A stretch of DNA of 64,000 nucleotides, taken from assembly GCA_964461505.1 (NCBI GenBank), contig CAYWUW010000001.1, positions 1-64,000 of the forward strand, in the 5' to 3' direction. Every line of letters starts with the position of its first letter. Within the stretch, counting starts at the first letter, position 1. This DNA comes from HK-STAS-PATE-42 sp964461505. Lineage in GTDB: Bacteria > Patescibacteriota > Saccharimonadia > Saccharimonadales > HK-STAS-PATE-42. A model generated the notes under the pieces. It saw only the letters and a list, made by a program, of their open reading frames with translations, had not been told where the DNA came from and ran no database searches. Both the position numbers and the translations under genes were made by a program. Shown here in pieces: positions 1 to 7,478 of the stretch.

Positions 1-54
1 ACTCTAACTCTAACTCTAACTCTAACTCTAACTCTAACTCTAACTCTAACTCTA
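1..54. repeat. Tandem hexanucleotide repeat (ACTCTA)x9
   Basis: Nine uninterrupted copies of ACTCTA run from the window edge and end directly in a TAAGCTTA motif. The array may extend to the left of the window. It resembles a eukaryotic telomere repeat only superficially; the surrounding genes are bacterial. Its role is unknown. A slippage-prone array upstream of rplU could also be an assembly end. Confidence 0.95.
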
Positions 55-212
55 AGCTTAATTATTTGGAAGAAGTTAAGATTGAGGGCGAGGTTCTAAA
101 CTTAAGCTTAGAGAAAGCTTAAGTTTAAGTTCCTCTCCCCCGGGAGAGCTCAGAGAAGGGGTTTTATTAAGCTTAATTAAGTTTCTACAGAAATCGGGAG
201 ATCTCTCGATAA

Positions 213-237
213 GCATGTCATGGCGACATGCCATGGC
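213..237. repeat. 25-bp double-hairpin element, copy 1
   Basis: The element contains two interlocked inverted repeats, CATGTC(5 nt)GACATG and CATGGC(5 nt)GCCATG. It sits in the loop of a larger palindrome whose arms read GAGATCTCTCG and CTCGAGAT. Near-identical copies are at 3329, 20796, 40853 and 47124, each in the loop of a different palindromic repeat. Confidence 0.85.
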
Positions 238-280
238 TCGAGATGACAAATTACGTGTTGAACGGGGGCAGAGGTTCTGA

Positions 281-286
281 TATAAT
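281..286 (+). promoter_or_regulatory. -10 box of rplU (leaderless type)
   Basis: TATAAT ends 9 nt before ATG 296, so transcription should begin within a few bases of the start codon. No Shine-Dalgarno sequence fits between them. The same geometry recurs at many genes in this window. Confidence 0.7.
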
Positions 287-295
287 TATGTGAAT

Positions 296-610
296 ATGAA
301 AAAAGCAGTAATTCAGAGTGGCGGAAAACAATATTTGGTTGAAGAAGGCCAAGTACTTGATGTTGAGCTACTAGATAAAAAAGATGGTGAGAGCGTGAGT
401 TTTGAGGCTTTGGCAATTGTGGATGGTGAAAAATCTGAATTTGGAACTTCTGATTCAGCTTTAAAAAATAAGGTTAATGCGGAGGTTGTTTCTGGAGATT
501 ACCAAGGCACAAAAGTTGTTTCAATCCGTTTTAAGGCCAAAAAAAGAGTTGATGTTAAGCGTGGACATAGGCAGCGTTACACTAAGCTTAAGATTGTAAA
601 AATTGCATAG
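296..610 (+). CDS. rplU: 50S ribosomal protein L21 (bL21)
   Basis: This is bL21, a structural protein of the large ribosomal subunit that binds 23S rRNA. The N-terminus reads KKAVIQSGGKQYLVEEG, the family hallmark, and the C-terminal basic segment KRGHRQRYTKLKI matches the conserved end of the family. About 104 residues is the normal length. A GTG at 290 is in frame and would add two residues, but ATG 296 fits both the family start and the leaderless promoter. rpmA (L27), usually directly downstream, is instead at 3848 on the opposite strand. A hairpin at 641-660 follows. Confidence 0.97.
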   Translation: MKKAVIQSGGKQYLVEEGQVLDVELLDKKDGESVSFEALAIVDGEKSEFGTSDSALKNKVNAEVVSGDYQGTKVVSIRFKAKKRVDVKRGHRQRYTKLKIVKIA

Positions 611-640
611 TTTTATTCTGATTAAACTTAAATAATACAG

Positions 641-668
641 GTTCCGAGTTTACTCGGAACTGTTGCTT
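641..668 (+). terminator. Putative terminator after rplU
   Basis: GTTCCGAG and CTCGGAAC form an 8-bp stem with a TTTA loop 30 nt after the rplU stop. The following T-run is weak (TGTTGCTTTA), so this may be an inefficient terminator or an RNA-stabilising hairpin. Confidence 0.6.
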
Positions 669-858
669 TATGTCTCTCTAGATTCTTAGATCCTTCAATT
701 CCGCTGCGCTCTACTCAGGATGGTGGAGAGAGAGGTTACCTCAGTAAACTTTAGGGTATTGTTTTTTTGAAATGCTTGCTTTATAGTTAATATGTATAAA
801 CCACAACATTAAAGCTTATGTTAATTAGCTTTGATGTAATAGTGGAAGAGAGATTTTT

Positions 859-1134
859 ATGCTAGATATTTTTATCACTTCTCGTGTGCGCAGAAAAATT
901 GTCGTGGTCTTCACGAAGTATCCGCAACTTAAGGCGCATGTTCGAGCTCTAGCAAAACTGATTGGAGAGGACCCCGGAAACGTACAAAGAGAATTAAAGC
1001 GTTTGCACCGGGCGGGGTTCTTGCAAAGGGCAAAAGATAAGAACACAACTCTGTATTTTGTGGATCCGGATTTCTTGCTTTTGCCAGAACTGCAGGCGAT
1101 GGTAGAAAAAGTTCAGAATGCTCAGGGTGCCTAA
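859..1134 (+). CDS. Winged-helix transcriptional regulator
   Basis: A 91-residue single-domain protein with an ArsR/MarR-like winged helix-turn-helix. The helix SRVRRKIVVVFTKYP leads to the HTH LAKLIGEDPGNVQRELKRLH, and the wing is RAGFLQRAKDKNTTLYFV. There are no cysteine or histidine clusters to suggest metal sensing and no added sensor domain, so the ligand and targets are unknown. ATG 859 is preceded by a good Shine-Dalgarno (GGAAGAGAG), unlike its leaderless neighbours. It stands alone between rplU and rpsU. The HTH may also serve as a bare DNA-binding adaptor. Confidence 0.75.
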   Translation: MLDIFITSRVRRKIVVVFTKYPQLKAHVRALAKLIGEDPGNVQRELKRLHRAGFLQRAKDKNTTLYFVDPDFLLLPELQAMVEKVQNAQGA

Positions 1135-1182
1135 AGCTTAAATATCTTATTTAAAAAACTTGAGGAAGAGCACAACTTTAGG

Positions 1183-1188
1183 TATAAT
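1183..1188 (+). promoter_or_regulatory. -10 box of rpsU (leaderless type)
   Basis: TATAAT, preceded by GG, ends 8 nt before ATG 1197. No room remains for a ribosome binding site in the transcript. Confidence 0.65.
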
Positions 1189-1196
1189 ATAGGTTT

Positions 1197-1406
1197 ATGA
1201 TAACAGTTACAAAAAATGAAAATGAGGGCTCCGAGAACTTAATTCGGCGCTTTAGCCGCAGAGTTGTTCAATCTGGCGTAATTCGTGAGGCTAAATCTCA
1301 ACGCTACTGGCGTAAGCCGGTTAATAAGAATCAACGCAGAAAAGATGCGATTGTGGCAAGTAGATATCGTGCAAAAAGAGCGGCAAGTTTTTCTAAACCA
1401 AGATAA
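1197..1406 (+). CDS. rpsU: 30S ribosomal protein S21 (bS21)
   Basis: A 69-residue, strongly basic protein with the bS21 core, NENEGSENLIRRFSRRVVQSGVI, followed by the conserved segment that ends in RYWRKPVNKNQRRKDA. bS21 sits near the anti-Shine-Dalgarno region of 16S rRNA on the small subunit and aids initiation. ATG 1197 lies 8 nt after a TATAAT box. That bS21 itself comes from an apparently leaderless mRNA is notable. A strong intrinsic terminator follows at 1413. Confidence is high from the core motif. Confidence 0.92.
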   Translation: MITVTKNENEGSENLIRRFSRRVVQSGVIREAKSQRYWRKPVNKNQRRKDAIVASRYRAKRAASFSKPR

Positions 1407-1412
1407 AGTTGA

Positions 1413-1444
1413 AATCCCGAACTAAAGAATCGGGATTTTTTCTA
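1413..1444 (+). terminator. Rho-independent terminator after rpsU
   Basis: The arms AATCCCGA and TCGGGATT form a perfect 8-bp stem with a 9-nt loop and are followed by an uninterrupted T-run. It separates rpsU from adk. Confidence 0.92.
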
Positions 1445-1454
1445 ATTTTAACGG

Positions 1455-1460
1455 TATAAT
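1455..1460 (+). promoter_or_regulatory. -10 box of adk joined to the iterated palindrome
   Basis: TATAAT is followed immediately by TAAGCTTA and then ATG 1469, so the iterated palindrome fills the whole space between the -10 box and the start codon. Transcription would start inside the palindrome and the mRNA would be leaderless. Confidence 0.65.
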
Positions 1461-1468
1461 TAAGCTTA

Positions 1469-2131
1469 ATGATTGAAGATATAATTGAATCGGCTAAGAG
1501 TTCTAGAGTTAAACACGAGGAATATTATAAAACTCATGGCTCTAGAAGTTTAGTGGCTTTTGTTGGTTCGCCTGGGAGTGGGAAGAGTACGCAGGCGAAG
1601 GCTCTTGCAGAGAGAATCTCTAAATATTCAAAAGTTCATCATATTAATGTTGGGCAGATTCTGCGCGAAAGTGGCGACGAAGAAATCTTAAAGATTATGA
1701 ATACAGGGGAATTGGTTCCTGATGAAGCAGTTTTTAAAGTTCTAAGAGCTAAGCTTAAAGAGGTGGGCGATGGGTTTATTGTGCTCGATGGTTTTTTTAG
1801 GCGAGAGAATGAATCAGAGTGGTTAATCAAAAATCAGAAAGATTTGGATATTGATGTGCAGGCTCTGGTAAACATTAAGCTTAGTGATAAAGAGGCGATT
1901 GAAAGGCTCCGAAAACGGGGTAGAGATGATGATGAGGATTCTGATATTAAGGTTAGGCTGAAAGTTTTTGAAGCAAACGAGAAGAAGATTCTTAAAAATT
2001 TAAAGAAGCATAATGTTTGGGTTCTAGAGGTAGATGGAAGTTCGGCTGTAGAAGAAATTGCTAAAAAGATTTATTTTGAGCTTGGTGATTGGATTGATAT
2101 TCCTGGTTGGGGTGTTGAGGGGAGCTTTTAG
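1469..2131 (+). CDS. adk: Adenylate kinase family protein
   Basis: A nucleoside monophosphate kinase that interconverts ATP + AMP and 2 ADP. The P-loop GSPGSGKST is at about residues 33-41. The segment INVGQILRE matches the AMP-binding region, LDGFFRRENE takes the place of the usual DGFPR motif, and RKRGRDDD is the lid arginine region. The lid is short and has no zinc cysteines. At 220 residues it carries an N-terminal extension of about 25 residues before the P-loop. It ends with TAG directly against the ATG of map, so the two are co-transcribed. The altered DGFFRR motif leaves some doubt about substrate specificity. Confidence 0.85.
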   Translation: MIEDIIESAKSSRVKHEEYYKTHGSRSLVAFVGSPGSGKSTQAKALAERISKYSKVHHINVGQILRESGDEEILKIMNTGELVPDEAVFKVLRAKLKEVGDGFIVLDGFFRRENESEWLIKNQKDLDIDVQALVNIKLSDKEAIERLRKRGRDDDEDSDIKVRLKVFEANEKKILKNLKKHNVWVLEVDGSSAVEEIAKKIYFELGDWIDIPGWGVEGSF

Positions 2132-2890
2132 ATGTCTAAAAATACAAACAGGGTTAAATCTAAAGCCGAAATTGAGGCGATGCGCGAAGGGGGCAAGATG
2201 CTAGCGACGGTTCTTGAGTACGTTAAGGTTAACACGAAACCGGGGATGACAACAAAGGATTTGGCGAATTTGGCGAAACTTAAGCTTAAAGAACTTGGTG
2301 GTGAGCCGGCATTTTTGGGCTACAGAGGTTTTCCGGATATTATTTGCATTGCGGTGAACGAGGAGGTTCAGCATACAATTCCGGGTGATAGGTTGATTCG
2401 AGAAGGGGATATTGTGAACTGTGATTTTGGAGTTAAGCTTAAGGGTTTGATTACAGATGCGGCGATAACTTACCCTGTTGGGGAAGTTTCTGAAAGCGCG
2501 CAAAATCTTTTAAAGGGAACGGAAGAGGCATTGGATGCGGCGATTAAAACCGTAAAGCATGGAGTGCGGGTGCGGGATGTTTCTAAAAATATTGAAAAAG
2601 TTTTAAAGGCGCATGGTTTGGGAATTGTGCGCGAGCTTTGTGGGCACGGAGTTGGCCATGCTTTGCACGAAGATCCGGATATTCCTAATTATGGAGCTGA
2701 CGGAGATGGTTTTAGGCTTAAAGCTGGAATGACAATTGCGATTGAGCCGATTGCGACTGTTGGTTCTGCAAGGGTTAAGTTTATGCCTGATGGGTGGAAT
2801 ATTATTACGGAAGATGGCAGTTGGGCTTGCCAGTTTGAGCATACGCTTTTGGTTACTTATGATGGTTGTGAGGTGTTAACGAAGATTTAA
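2132..2890 (+). CDS. map: Methionine aminopeptidase, type I
   Basis: Cytosolic metallopeptidase that removes the initiator methionine from new proteins. The sequence begins MSKNTNRVKSKAEIEAMREG, typical of type I enzymes. All five metal ligands are visible in their motifs: Asp in NCDFGV, Asp in LITDAA, His in CGHGVGH, Glu in AIEPIA and Glu in CQFEHT. At 252 residues it has standard length and no N-terminal zinc finger. The ATG abuts the adk stop. The TAA stop lies inside a TTTAAGCTTAG copy of the iterated palindrome. Confidence 0.97.
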   Translation: MSKNTNRVKSKAEIEAMREGGKMLATVLEYVKVNTKPGMTTKDLANLAKLKLKELGGEPAFLGYRGFPDIICIAVNEEVQHTIPGDRLIREGDIVNCDFGVKLKGLITDAAITYPVGEVSESAQNLLKGTEEALDAAIKTVKHGVRVRDVSKNIEKVLKAHGLGIVRELCGHGVGHALHEDPDIPNYGADGDGFRLKAGMTIAIEPIATVGSARVKFMPDGWNIITEDGSWACQFEHTLLVTYDGCEVLTKI

Positions 2891-3328
2891 GCTTAGTGTT
2901 GTCATTTCGAGCTTGCTACTCTTCGTCGTCCCGGACTTGATCCGGGATCCAATCAATAAAGAAAAATCCATTGTATCTTTCTATCTCCTCTCCCTCGGGA
3001 GAAGAATAAGGTGAGGGGTTATTAAGCTTAACTCCTCTATTGTCTTCTATGCGTAGCATGGATCCCGCTCTGCAGCGGGATGACAGTAACAGGAAAGACG
3101 TCACCTTTGTCATCTCGAGCCTGAAGCGAGAGATCTAACCACTCCTAAATTCTCTAATTCTCTAGATTTCTCCCTTTGGTCGAAATGACAGAATCTTTGT
3201 CATCCTGAACTTGTTTCAGGATCCAATCAATAAAGTAGTATTTTTTTATCACCATCCTCTAACTCCTCCCCTTCGACAAGCTCAGGGCAGGCTCTTCAAG
3301 GGAGGAGGATTGCCCTGCATTGAATCAA

Positions 3329-3353
3329 GCACGTCATGGCGACATGCCATGGT
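3329..3353. repeat. 25-bp double-hairpin element, copy 2
   Basis: It differs from copy 1 by one base near its left end (ACGTC instead of ATGTC). It lies in the loop of a GAATCAA...TTCAGCATAAATT palindrome. The same host repeat without the insert appears near 41170 (CTGAAATTAATTCAGCATAA). Confidence 0.8.
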
Positions 3354-3476
3354 TCAGCATAAATTACAACTATGCTTAAGCTTAACCATACAATCAGAAT
3401 CTTGCTGGACGACCCTTAAAGCCTTATGTAGCCGCTAGTAATCTGTTTTGTTTAGCAGGAACACTGGAAGTGGTAA

Positions 3477-3503
3477 CAAGAACTCCCGTTTTGGGAGTTC
3501 TTG
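3477..3503. terminator. Hairpin downstream of rpmE
   Basis: CAAGAACTCCC and GGGAGTTCTTG form a perfect 11-bp stem with a 5-nt loop, 4 nt beyond the rpmE stop. There is no clean T-run on the minus strand, so it may terminate weakly or protect the 3' end. Confidence 0.65.
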
Positions 3504-3507
3504 CTGT

Positions 3508-3825
3508 TTAGATTTTTTGGGTTTCTTTGGGCTTCTTTTGTTTTTCGGCTTTTGGAGTTCTGGAGGCTTGAGCTTTTTGAGCTGCTTCTTGGCGCTTTTT
3601 AAACTTATCTACACGGCCTTCAACATCTAATACTTTTTCTTCGCCAGTGAAGAAGGGGTGCGATTTAGAGCTAACGTGAACTAAGATTAAGGGGTATTCA
3701 TTGCCATCATCGTGTTTGATGGTTTCTTTGCTGGTGGCGGTAGAACGCACTAACCAGGTATCGCCAGAGTTTGAATCTTTATAAACAACTAGTTGATAAT
3801 TTTCTGGGTGTAGGCCTTTTTTCAT
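3508..3825 (-). CDS. rpmE: 50S ribosomal protein L31 (bL31)
   Basis: bL31 forms an inter-subunit bridge on the large subunit. The family core starts MKKGLHPENYQLVVY and continues through RSTATSKETIKHDDGNEYPL, SSKSHPFFTGEEK and GRVDKFKKR. It has no cysteine, so it is the zinc-free (type B-like, C-minus) form. I placed the start at ATG 3825; an in-frame TTG at 3858 would add 11 residues that do not resemble the family. The last 35 residues are a Lys/Gln/Ala-rich tail. It is the third gene of a minus-strand operon behind rpmA, 22 nt away. Confidence 0.92.
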   Translation of the reverse strand: MKKGLHPENYQLVVYKDSNSGDTWLVRSTATSKETIKHDDGNEYPLILVHVSSKSHPFFTGEEKVLDVEGRVDKFKKRQEAAQKAQASRTPKAEKQKKPKETQKI

Positions 3826-3847
3826 AACTTTTAAGCTTAATGTTTTA

Positions 3848-4120
3848 TTATTCGACAATTACCTCGACGCGGGTAACGGTTCTACCTGTGAATTTTCTGA
3901 CTTTGCGTTGGTTAAATCTAACTACTCCATCTTTTGCAGCGTGGATGGTGAAGTTTCTTGAAACAAAGGTTCCTTTGCCGGCAATTTTGGTAGCGCCAAC
4001 TTGGCGAACGATTATTTCTCCGGCGTTAACTTTTTGGCCAGCGTATCTTTTGACTCCTAGGCGTTGACCTGGGCTATCGCTTTGGCGTTTGACTGAACCG
4101 CCGCTTCCAACTTTGGACAT
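3848..4120 (-). CDS. rpmA: 50S ribosomal protein L27 (bL27)
   Basis: bL27 reaches the peptidyl-transferase centre with its N-terminal tail. The sequence starts MSKVGSGGSVKRQSDSPGQR and continues LGVKRYAGQKVNAGEIIVRQ, the conserved core. At 90 residues it has the normal length. There is no Firmicutes-type cleaved leader, and the N-terminus SKVGSGGS replaces the common AHKKGGGS. It begins 5 nt after the methyltransferase stop and leads into rpmE. rplU is usually its partner but is encoded on the other strand, 3.5 kb away. Confidence 0.95.
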   Translation of the reverse strand: MSKVGSGGSVKRQSDSPGQRLGVKRYAGQKVNAGEIIVRQVGATKIAGKGTFVSRNFTIHAAKDGVVRFNQRKVRKFTGRTVTRVEVIVE

Positions 4121-4125
4121 ATAAC

Positions 4126-5394
4126 TTAGTTACTTTTGTTTAAAACGTAGATATCTCGGCCGACAATCTGGTTTCTTTTTTCAGAAGTACGGCGGTAGAT
4201 GAGATCTACGGTTACTATTTTAGACTTTCTTTGATTATACCCTAGGGCGGTTAATTTTTCAACAACCGGTAATTTGATGATTTTATCTTGAATAAACCAG
4301 CAGGGCAGAGCAATAACTACAGTTTGGTTTTGGTTGATTTGGGAATGTAGATTGATTAAGAATTGTTCGGCAATTTGGTTGCATTCTTGGGTGATTTTGC
4401 TAAGCTTAACTTGATCTGGTTCAGAGGAGAGCGGTGTGCCAAGATAGCCTTCGCAAACGATGGCATCGAATGGCTCGGGCCAGGTGCTGGAGGTTGCATC
4501 AGCTTGATAAACCCTCACCCTAGCTCCCTCCCTGAGGGGGAGAGGGAACTTACGTTCTAACCAAGTGAGATTTTCTTCAGCATCTTTGATGATTTTAGGG
4601 TTTAGATCTGTTCCGATGGCGTTAATGCCAGCGAGCAAGGCCTCTTGTAGAACGGTTCCAGAGCCGCAAAAAGGATCTAAAATTGTTTGGCCAGGCTTAA
4701 CCTGACTTAAGTTTAGTAAGATTTGGGTGAGTTTTGGCGGAAGCATTCCGTTTGAGCCACTTGGTTTTGGTTTGCCGTAATCTCGCAGGGTGTAGTTTTT
4801 AAGGTTTGGAACTTGAATGGTTTTGGCGAGAATAATGCTCTGACTTTCGTCAGTACTATTGACTGGATCACCGCTTTCGCGAGGATGACGTAAGTGTGGG
4901 TTGGGGGAGCGATCTTCGACTAGGATGTCTAAGCTTAAGCCATTGGTTTTGAGTAGGCCAGAGTGGATTATTTGGGCGGTGTTTAGTTCGGTAGATTTTG
5001 GATCTACTGTGTGCAAATTAAGCTTAGGAAGCCGTGTTTTTGAGGCCTGGCGGATCTCTTCTGAAAGTTCTCGTATAAACTTTTTATTGGGGTTGATATT
5101 TTTTGTAGCGCTGTAAATTGAGATTCCGAGCTTCAACTTTTCATTTTTTTGTTCAGCTAGATAGTTAAGAATTACTTCTTTGATTTGTTGCTGCGTATTT
5201 TGTTCTAACTTTTGTGTTTGAATGATTTTAGAGATTTTGGTGGTTCCGCCAAGAAGGTTAATATTGGGGTCTGAGCTAAGCTTAAGAACAGCGTAGGAGT
5301 TGGTGGATGCTTGAATGGAATTTGTGCCGAATCTGGCCTCTAGTTCGGCTAAGCTTAAGTGGGGTTGGTGGCCTAAAAAGAAGATGTATTGCAT
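4126..5394 (-). CDS. Trm11/TrmG10-like RNA methyltransferase
   Basis: A 422-residue SAM-dependent methyltransferase resembling the Trm11/archaeal TrmG10 (tRNA guanosine-N2) group. The N-terminus HQPHLSLAELEARFG is typical of that group. The Rossmann part has VKPGQTILDPFCGSGTVLQE and GTDLNPKII. The catalytic position, normally (D/N)PPY, reads VCEGYLGTPL, a divergent motif IV. Two palindromic-repeat insertions are translated in frame: RHPRESGDPVNS (about 4847-4890) and FPLPLREGARVRV (about 4508-4552). A minus-strand TATAAT (5401-5406) lies 6 nt before the ATG, so the mRNA looks leaderless. It leads an operon with rpmA and rpmE. The exact substrate is uncertain. Confidence 0.75.
   Translation of the reverse strand: MQYIFFLGHQPHLSLAELEARFGTNSIQASTNSYAVLKLSSDPNINLLGGTTKISKIIQTQKLEQNTQQQIKEVILNYLAEQKNEKLKLGISIYSATKNINPNKKFIRELSEEIRQASKTRLPKLNLHTVDPKSTELNTAQIIHSGLLKTNGLSLDILVEDRSPNPHLRHPRESGDPVNSTDESQSIILAKTIQVPNLKNYTLRDYGKPKPSGSNGMLPPKLTQILLNLSQVKPGQTILDPFCGSGTVLQEALLAGINAIGTDLNPKIIKDAEENLTWLERKFPLPLREGARVRVYQADATSSTWPEPFDAIVCEGYLGTPLSSEPDQVKLSKITQECNQIAEQFLINLHSQINQNQTVVIALPCWFIQDKIIKLPVVEKLTALGYNQRKSKIVTVDLIYRRTSEKRNQIVGRDIYVLNKSN
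4508..4552. repeat. Palindromic repeat inside the methyltransferase gene
   Basis: A CCTCACCC...CTCCCTCCCTGAGGGGGAGAGGGA unit of the kind seen in intergenic DNA (near 130, 2990, 15775, 32820) is read through in frame on the minus strand as FPLPLREGARVRV. Confidence 0.8.
4847..4890. repeat. RHPRESGDP-type repeat inside the methyltransferase gene
   Basis: The unit GACTGGATCACCGCTTTCGC...GAGGATGACG matches an intergenic copy at 15722-15752 on the opposite orientation. In this gene it is translated as RHPRESGDPVNS without breaking the frame. Confidence 0.85.
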
Positions 5395-5470
5395 ACTTTT
5401 ATTATAGCACTTTAAGCTTAAGTTTAGCTATGATTAACAGAGGGGCGAGCAAATTAGTAGTACAAGATGC

Positions 5471-5500
5471 TTGACTTTTAAATAGCGCTTATGATATATA
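5471..5500 (+). promoter_or_regulatory. Sigma70-type promoter of the 5540 operon
   Basis: TTGACT (5471-5476) is followed after 18 nt by TATATA (5495-5500). The leader to ATG 5540 is A-rich (CAAAAATAAAAACTAGAAA) and has no Shine-Dalgarno. The gene at 18678 has a closely similar arrangement. Confidence 0.6.
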
Positions 5501-5539
5501 TTAATACAGAACTAAAACTACAAAAATAAAAACTAGAAA

Positions 5540-5860
5540 ATGACATTCAATATTGAAAAGTTCTTTGACTTAACAAATTTTTCTGAAGAAGAAAAAGCTC
5601 AACTTCTTGGTTCCCTAACTGATTTAGTTATGGCAAAGATTGCCGATAAGGTTGGTGATAGCCTTTCTGATGAAAAGATTCAAGAGCTGGAAAATACTGC
5701 AAATAGTGGTGACCAGAATGCTATTATAGATTGGCTTAACATTAATATCCCAAACTTTTCGGCTATCCTAGACGAGACTATGGCTGAAGAGGCGCAAAAC
5801 ATTGCTGTTCAAGTGAAAATGTTAACAGGTTTGGCTTTGGAGGCTAAGAATAATGCCTAG
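5540..5860 (+). CDS. Small protein resembling DUF5663
   Basis: A 106-residue acidic, all-alpha protein with no cysteine and no membrane segment. It resembles the small uncharacterised proteins grouped as DUF5663 in Patescibacteria; I recall this by pattern and could not check it. The N-terminus NIEKFFDLTNFSEEEKAQLL looks like a short helical pair. It is driven by a clear TTGACT/TATATA promoter and an A-rich leader, suggesting strong expression. Its stop overlaps the start of the next gene by 8 nt, so the two are translationally coupled and probably work together. The function is unknown. Confidence 0.65.
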   Translation: MTFNIEKFFDLTNFSEEEKAQLLGSLTDLVMAKIADKVGDSLSDEKIQELENTANSGDQNAIIDWLNINIPNFSAILDETMAEEAQNIAVQVKMLTGLALEAKNNA

Positions 5861-7475
5861 TTTTTCTTCTGCGCCTGTGTTGACCGTGGAGGCTTCTGAT
5901 GCCGGCTTGAGTATTAGTGAATCTGAGCAGTTAGCTCTTTTTCCTACTGCCGAGATGGGTGACCCTAAGGTTGAAAAGGAGAGGTCTATTAGGTTGGCTC
6001 AAGATACTATGGGCTTGCTTGGTGCAAGCGCACTTAATGAGCAGACTTCTACTGTAAACACTGAAACTGATAAAGGCGAGAATTCAAAGTCTATGCAAGA
6101 AAGATCAGAGGAAATGCTCGATAGCATGGGCAACCTAATATCAACCAGTATGAATACTGCAGTGGGTCATGCTTTGCAATCTAAAGATGCTGAGAGGGTT
6201 GCTGATCCTCTTATAGACGCTAAAGGCTTTGCCCGAGCTGCGGTTGAGCTAGAGAGCTACGAACAGGGAAGGGTTAGTATTGACGATTTAAGTGAAGGCA
6301 CCAGAGCCTATGTTGTGGCTGGGGTTAAATCTGGTGAATTGATGGATAAAGCAGAAGAGCTTACCAAACAAGGGTTAGAGATTAAGAAAAGTCAACAAGA
6401 GGCGCTAAGCTTTGATAGGAACTTGGCTGAAGCTAGAAGCGCTTACGTAGAGGCTTTAACATCTCGAAGAGGCATTCTGCCAGGTGAGAGAGCTAAACGT
6501 AGAGAGGAGCTTGCTAGATTAGAGGAGGCTTATAACCAAGCTTTTGTACAGAGATTATCCGATATAATGGATTTGAATCCAAATCACCGCAAAGCCCCAT
6601 ATGCTCCTAGTGTCATGCAGCCTTTGCAAGAAGAAATTACTTTTGAGAATTTAACCGGAAACCACTTACACATTCTCGCAGATTCTATGGTTAGGGAGCA
6701 GCTTGCCAAGGCTAAGGCTATTGAGGCAAGAAGTAGTGTGGGGGTAAAGAAAGTCTTAGGTGCTTTTAAAAAGAGTAGGGCCTTAAGAGTAGCTGTTGGT
6801 GGTGCCATATGGGGTATGAGTATGGCTGCTGCTAATAAAGGTCTTTTGCCAGCTCCTTTAGAGGGTACTGGAGATGTATTTAATAAAATACTTCCATTAG
6901 TTGCTGGATATGTAACTAGCCGAGAAGTGATGTCTGGTGTAGAGCAGGGTGTGGTAGGGTTCAAAGAACGTAGGGAGCAACGAGAGAACTTAAAAGCATT
7001 AAGCTTAAGCAGTGAGCTTGGTGAAGCGGCTTTAAGAACAATATATTCTAATATTGAATATGATGATGTTTTGGATAGACAGGCTGGCGATACTCCGGAA
7101 GAGACAGGGCAGGCTTTTACTGCTATAAACGATCAGTTTGAAGACTTAGAGCAGTCAGGCTCAAGGGGTGGTAAACCATACTCTGCAGAGCAAATCTTGC
7201 CTATAGTTTCGGAACTTTATCTTGAAAGGAAAGATCAGGTGGATGCTATAGTCGAATCCGAGAACCCCAAAGAAGCTTTTAAAGAATTATGTATGGAGAT
7301 GATAACTAAGGATAGTACTAAGCTTACAGAAAGAGTACATATCAATAGAAATAAAACTAAAGTTCTTAGGGCTCTATCTATGGCTTCTTCTTTATTTGCT
7401 AGTCAGTTTGTTGGAATGGCTTCGGGCTTACAGGGAGCAAGCGTAAAGCCAATGAAATGGGTAGAGAAAGTATAG
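5853..7475 (+). CDS. Hypothetical 540-residue protein
   Basis: I do not recognise this protein. It is long, Glu/Ala/Leu-rich and mostly helical, with charged stretches (RREELARLEEAYNQAF). Two weakly hydrophobic segments, RVAVGGAIWGMSMAAANKG and ILPLVAGYVTSREVM, at about residues 310-350 could be membrane helices or a buried hairpin. A third, near the C-terminus, is SMASSLFASQFVGMASGL. No catalytic motif is visible. It overlaps the preceding small gene by 8 nt and is followed after 3 nt by a GNAT acetyltransferase. It contains few TAAGCTTA motifs for its length, which may indicate more recent or different ancestry. Confidence 0.7.
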   Translation: MPSFSSAPVLTVEASDAGLSISESEQLALFPTAEMGDPKVEKERSIRLAQDTMGLLGASALNEQTSTVNTETDKGENSKSMQERSEEMLDSMGNLISTSMNTAVGHALQSKDAERVADPLIDAKGFARAAVELESYEQGRVSIDDLSEGTRAYVVAGVKSGELMDKAEELTKQGLEIKKSQQEALSFDRNLAEARSAYVEALTSRRGILPGERAKRREELARLEEAYNQAFVQRLSDIMDLNPNHRKAPYAPSVMQPLQEEITFENLTGNHLHILADSMVREQLAKAKAIEARSSVGVKKVLGAFKKSRALRVAVGGAIWGMSMAAANKGLLPAPLEGTGDVFNKILPLVAGYVTSREVMSGVEQGVVGFKERREQRENLKALSLSSELGEAALRTIYSNIEYDDVLDRQAGDTPEETGQAFTAINDQFEDLEQSGSRGGKPYSAEQILPIVSELYLERKDQVDAIVESENPKEAFKELCMEMITKDSTKLTERVHINRNKTKVLRALSMASSLFASQFVGMASGLQGASVKPMKWVEKV

Positions 7476-7478
7476 GCT

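Larger units (their letters stand above)
2891..3507. repeat. Interspersed palindromic repeat cluster
   Basis: No gene is seen here. The region is a patchwork of short palindromic repeats found elsewhere in the window: GTCGTCCCGGACTTGATCCG near 2926, a CTCTCCCTCGGGAGA unit near 2990, GGATCCCGCTCTGCAGCGGG near 3060, a GTCATCTCGAGCC...GAGAGATC unit near 3113 and a GTCATCCTGAACTTG unit near 3199. A nested 25-bp element is at 3329. TAAGCTTA occurs at 3024 and 3378. Such units are likely REP-like non-autonomous repeats. Confidence 0.85.

Noticed and set aside
1..54. Telomere of a linear replicon or eukaryotic contamination
   Set aside because: The unit ACTCTA is unlike CCCTAA/TTAGGG telomeres in G/C content, and the adjacent genes are plainly bacterial. 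No terminal hairpin is visible.
3211..3438. Open frame through the repeats after map
   Set aside because: Its translation consists of repeat-derived peptides (PPLRQAQGRLFKGG type) and has no start context. It is an artefact of repeats being open in many frames.
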